From assembly GCA_025997455.1 (NCBI GenBank), contig BNUP01000107.1, positions 1 through 7,533 of the forward strand: a stretch of DNA of 7,533 nt. Reading direction: 5' to 3'. This document shows positions 4,696-7,533 of this stretch, piece after piece. The translations under genes were made by a program, and so were the position numbers. Source of the stretch: Fibrobacterales bacterium (lineage in GTDB: Bacteria; Fibrobacterota; Fibrobacteria; Fibrobacterales; Fibrobacteraceae). The stretch's first letter is position 1, and every line of letters starts with the position of its first letter. The notes beneath the pieces were generated by a model, which had not been told where the DNA came from, did not search any database, and was given only the letters and a program-made list of their open reading frames with translations.

Positions 4696-7307
4696 TAAAT
4701 ATCATCGTCATTTTTTTCGGTTTCGGCAGGAACATCGCCCTCTGCAATATCGCCTGCAATGTCGTCTTCGTTTTCCGAAATATCTTCGATTGCCTCTTCC
4801 TCAATATCTCCCGCCGTATCTACCTGTGCATTTTCAAATGCCGCTTTTTCTTCTCCTGCACTCTGCTCAATTTCCTCAACCGACGGCAAGGCAACCGCAT
4901 CGCGAACCAAATCGTCTTCTGCCAGAGTAATCGCCTTAACGCCTTGCGTATTGCGACCAGTCTCGCGAACTTGATCTAAATCTATGCGAATAGTCTGCCC
5001 TTCTTTCGTGGAAATTATCACATCGTAATCGGTTAAAACCGCATCCACAAAAACCACCTTTCCCGTCTTTTCGGTGATTTTCATATTTGCAACGCCCTTG
5101 CCGCCTCTGTTGGTAACGCGGTATTCATCGGGATTTGTGCGTTTTGCAATGCCGTTCTCGGAGATGGTCAAAATCAGCGAAGATTTTTTGACATCTATCA
5201 TTCCTATAACCGTGTCGTCATTTTGCAAACGGATTCCGCGAACACCCCTTGAACCGCGCCCCGTACTGCGGAATGCAGTCGAAGGGAATGTCATCGCCAT
5301 ACCTTCTCTTGTGGCTATCATAAGGTTATTTTCGTTTTGAGTGAGCAAAACCGATACCAACTCATCGCCGTCAAAGAGTTTAATTGCATTCACGCCCAAT
5401 TTGCGAACATTTGAGAAAAGTCCAAGCCGCATTTTGTTGATAATTCCTCTTTTGGTGCAGAATACGAGAGAATATCCTTCGGCGAATTTGCGAACCGGCA
5501 CAATTGCGGAAACTCGTTCCTCATTTGCCAAATTCAAGAAATTCACTATCGGCGTTCCCTTACCTGTGCGTGCACCTTCTGGAAGTTTATAGACCTTCAC
5601 CCAGTGGCATCTGCCCTTGTTGGTGAAAATCAGCAAATAACTGTGCGTACTCGCGGTGAAAACTTTCTCCACCGAATCTTCGTCTTTTAAGCCCGAACCG
5701 ATTATCCCTTTTCCTCCGCGCCCTTGTGCCTTAAATGTGTCAATCGGCAAACGGCGAACATACCCGCTCTTTGAAAGCGTGATAATCTGTTCCTCTTCCT
5801 GTATCAAATCCTCGTCTTCAAAATCCTCATCGGCATCTTCTATTCTCGTGCGGCGGGCATCTCCGAATTTTGCAGCGATTTCTTCGAGACGAGTTTTCAC
5901 TATTGCCATTCTGCGTTCTTTTTTTGCCAAAATATCTTCCAAGTCCGCAATTTTTACCAACAATTCCTGATACTCTTCCTCTAACTTTTTGACTTCCAAT
6001 TTTTTAATATTCCGCAGACGAATTTCCAAAATCGCCTTAACCTGCAATTCTGAAAGTGAGTAGCGTTCCTGCAATGCAATATCGGGGTTGTCGTCAAAAC
6101 GAATTATGCGGACAACTTCATCTATATTTTCGGTTGAAAGTGCAATGCGAAAACCCTCTAAAATATGAGCGCGTTCCTTAGCCTTTCTCAATTCAAATTC
6201 CGTGCGGCGGCGAATCACCTCGTGTCGATGTTCCACATAATTAACGCACAAATCTTTTAGGTTCAATAATTTTGGTTGGCGATCTACCAATGCAAGATTA
6301 TATATGTTAAAATTTTCCTGCAAACGGGTATATTTGAAGAGGTTATTTTTCACCACTTCCGGCACGGCATCTTTTTTTAAGCCTATAACAACCCGCATTC
6401 CTTCGCGGTCGCTTTCGTCATTTGCACGGTTTATACCTTCCAATTTTCCGTCATTCACCAATTCTGCAACTTTCTCCAACAACTCCTTTTTATTCACCAT
6501 ATACGGAATGGATTTTATTATGAGTTGAGTTCTGTCTTTTGAATCGGTTTCTACCTCAATATCCGCACGCACCTTCACTTTTCCGCGCCCTGTTAAATAA
6601 GCATCGCGAATGCCCGCATGCCCGCAAATCACCGCTCCCGTGGGGAAATCAGGTCCTTTAACAAAATTTATCAATTCCTCGCAGGGAATATCGGGGTTGT
6701 CTATAACCGCTTTTATCGCCTCCGTGACCTCGCGTAAATTGTGCGGAGCCATATTCGTTGCCATACCCACCGCAATACCCACCGAACCATTTACCAACAA
6801 GTTAGGAAATGCAGACGGAAGAACAGTCGGCTCTTGCAGAGAATCATCGAAATTCGGGGAAAAATCAACAGTATCTTTATCCAAATCTTCGAGCATAAAC
6901 TCGGCAAAGTGGGTCATTCGCGCCTCGGTGTAACGCATAGCAGCGGCGGGGTCTCCATCAACGCTGCCGAAATTCCCCTGCCCGTCCACAAGCGTGTATC
7001 GCAAGGAAAACTCTTGAGCCATTCTCACCAAAGTATCATAAATTGAAGAATCTCCGTGCGGGTGATATTTACCCATCACTTCACCGACAATAGTTGCACA
7101 TTTGCGAGTCGGCTTGGGGGCAGGCAGCAGTCCTAACTCGTGCAATCCAAAAAGCACGCGGCGGTGAACAGGCTTAAAACCGTCCCTTACATCGGGCAAC
7201 GCACGCGAAACAATAACACTCATCGAATAACGCAGGTAAGATTCCTGCATATCTTTTTCAATCAAAGAGGGGACTTTTGATCCCGGCACCATTTTTAATT
7301 CAGACAT
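4695..7307 (-). CDS. gyrA: DNA gyrase subunit A
   Basis: This 870-residue protein is the cleavage-rejoining subunit of the A2B2 type II topoisomerase that introduces negative supercoils. The N-terminal winged-helix and tower region has the HPHGDSSIYDT segment (82-92) and the active-site tyrosine Tyr126 in RYTEAR. The coiled-coil arm is at about 355-485. The C-terminal beta-pinwheel starts with the GyrA box QGRGGKG (528-534), followed by degenerate blade repeats near 683, 733 and 784. The GyrA box separates it from ParC. The tail (about 811-870) is very acidic, as in several gyrases where it tunes activity. The quinolone region has Ser87 and Asp91 at the positions of E. coli Ser83 and Asp87, the drug-sensitive state. 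The ATG at 7307 gives the usual N-terminus, with AGGGAA 3 bases upstream. gyrB is not adjacent. Confidence 0.97.
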   Translation of the reverse strand: MSELKMVPGSKVPSLIEKDMQESYLRYSMSVIVSRALPDVRDGFKPVHRRVLFGLHELGLLPAPKPTRKCATIVGEVMGKYHPHGDSSIYDTLVRMAQEFSLRYTLVDGQGNFGSVDGDPAAAMRYTEARMTHFAEFMLEDLDKDTVDFSPNFDDSLQEPTVLPSAFPNLLVNGSVGIAVGMATNMAPHNLREVTEAIKAVIDNPDIPCEELINFVKGPDFPTGAVICGHAGIRDAYLTGRGKVKVRADIEVETDSKDRTQLIIKSIPYMVNKKELLEKVAELVNDGKLEGINRANDESDREGMRVVIGLKKDAVPEVVKNNLFKYTRLQENFNIYNLALVDRQPKLLNLKDLCVNYVEHRHEVIRRRTEFELRKAKERAHILEGFRIALSTENIDEVVRIIRFDDNPDIALQERYSLSELQVKAILEIRLRNIKKLEVKKLEEEYQELLVKIADLEDILAKKERRMAIVKTRLEEIAAKFGDARRTRIEDADEDFEDEDLIQEEEQIITLSKSGYVRRLPIDTFKAQGRGGKGIIGSGLKDEDSVEKVFTASTHSYLLIFTNKGRCHWVKVYKLPEGARTGKGTPIVNFLNLANEERVSAIVPVRKFAEGYSLVFCTKRGIINKMRLGLFSNVRKLGVNAIKLFDGDELVSVLLTQNENNLMIATREGMAMTFPSTAFRSTGRGSRGVRGIRLQNDDTVIGMIDVKKSSLILTISENGIAKRTNPDEYRVTNRGGKGVANMKITEKTGKVVFVDAVLTDYDVIISTKEGQTIRIDLDQVRETGRNTQGVKAITLAEDDLVRDAVALPSVEEIEQSAGEEKAAFENAQVDTAGDIEEEAIEDISENEDDIAGDIAEGDVPAETEKNDDDI

Positions 7308-7310
7308 AAT

Positions 7311-7336
7311 TTCCCTAAAAAGTCGTGTTAAGGGAA
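7311..7336 (-). promoter_or_regulatory. gyrA leader hairpin that could cover the ribosome binding site
   Basis: On the gyrA strand TTCCCT (7331-7336) can pair with AGGGAA (7311-7316) across a 14-base loop. AGGGAA is the only Shine-Dalgarno-like sequence before the gyrA ATG, although its 3-base spacing is short. The 6-bp stem could limit ribosome access. This is inferred from complementarity only; the stem is weak and may be chance. Confidence 0.3.
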
Positions 7337-7361
7337 TGTAGAAAAATCACGCGGCGGTGCA

Positions 7362-7383
7362 GGGTGGGGTATGGGGTGTGGGG
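7362..7383 (+). repeat. G-quadruplex motif upstream of gyrA
   Basis: GGG-T-GGGG-TAT-GGGG-TGT-GGGG has four G runs with loops of 1, 3 and 3 bases. It lies about 55-76 bases upstream of the gyrA ATG, on the strand that is the template for gyrA. Confidence 0.6.
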
Positions 7384-7419
7384 TGTGGAGAACTTGGCGG
7401 TGCAAGAGTTGAACGAGAA

Positions 7420-7441
7420 AAGTGTAAAGTTGAAAGTGGGG
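7420..7441 (-). repeat. 22-bp repeat shared with the Trm112-like upstream region
   Basis: This is an exact inverse copy of 635-656. Relative to gyrA it is oriented as the left copy is to the Trm112-like gene. On the gyrA strand it is preceded by C-rich heptamer-like sequence and followed by a CTTGCA word, as at the left copy. Confidence 0.7.
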
Positions 7442-7481
7442 TGTAGGGTGGGGTATAGGGTGTGGCGTGTAGGGTGTGGGG
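7438..7481 (+). repeat. Degenerate AGGGTGT-type array with G-quadruplex motif
   Basis: GGGG-TGTA-GGG-T-GGGG-TATA-GGG (7438-7460) meets the quadruplex pattern, and further G runs lie at 7472-7474 and 7478-7481. The units are imperfect relatives of the ACACCCT array at 704-751, read on the opposite strand. Confidence 0.6.
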
Positions 7482-7502
7482 TTTTGGAAGGGGATACGGG
7501 AA

Positions 7503-7530
7503 TTGTAGGGGCGTGGTTTTTAACCCGCCC
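7503..7530 (-). repeat. 5' module hairpin ending in CGCCCCTACAA, copy 2
   Basis: This is the exact reverse complement of 599-626, a hairpin of paired GGGCG/CGCCC and GGTT/AACC arms. It lies about 200 bases upstream of the gyrA ATG and only three bases from the window edge. A further gene may therefore start just beyond, and the element may belong to either. Confidence 0.75.
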
Positions 7531-7533
7531 GTA

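Noticed and set aside
4759..7046. Plus-strand reading frames opposite gyrA
   Set aside because: They are short and unconserved in character, and lie fully inside a full-length gyrA with intact motifs.
4695..7307. ParC (topoisomerase IV) instead of GyrA
   Set aside because: A complete GyrA box (QGRGGKG) and a full six-blade-length C-terminal domain with an acidic tail are present, as expected for gyrase.

Overview
The window (7533 bp) reads as a chromosomal piece of a Gram-negative bacterium with moderate to low GC. It carries a PilT-type twitching ATPase, a CysQ-type phosphatase, a Trm112-like small protein and a full-length DNA gyrase A subunit. Nothing in it fixes the phylum. The many short REP-like hairpins and 5' repeats between genes resemble metagenome-assembled genomes of FCB or Fibrobacterota type, but that is a weak impression. 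The window has no tRNA, rRNA, CRISPR array, transposase or phage gene.

Layout. Positions 1-153 are a nearly pure-purine, A-rich stretch ending in a 31-base G run. They look like a low-quality contig edge rather than genome. Positions 154-773 have no gene but are dense in repeats: palindromic REP-like hairpins, one copy of a 55-bp dispersed repeat, a hairpin ending in CGCCCCTACAA, and a six-unit ACACCCT tandem repeat. A 57-codon Trm112-family gene follows at 774-947. After a short spacer come three overlapping plus-strand genes: an acidic TPR protein with four internal repeats (1083-2600), pilT (2593-3714) and cysQ (3705-4445). These overlap by 8 and 10 bp and form one transcription unit. A 249-bp convergent spacer (4446-4694) holds four strong inverted repeats and the second copy of the 55-bp repeat. 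gyrA occupies 4695-7307 on the minus strand. Its 5' region (7308-7533) carries the same kind of repeat module found upstream of the Trm112-like gene, in the same orientation relative to the gene.

How the parts relate. TPR protein plus PilT suggests a type IV pilus or surface-motility function: PilT is the retraction motor, and the TPR protein may be a scaffold or assembly partner, somewhat FimV-like in architecture. CysQ is probably a co-transcribed housekeeping passenger that clears 3'-phosphoadenosine 5'-phosphate. Trm112-like protein and GyrA are separate housekeeping functions.

The least explained parts are the four-copy acidic repeat in the TPR protein and the intergenic module that recurs 5' of three transcription units (hairpin, CGCCCCTACAA, then in two cases C-rich heptamer arrays able to form G-quadruplexes on the opposite strand).
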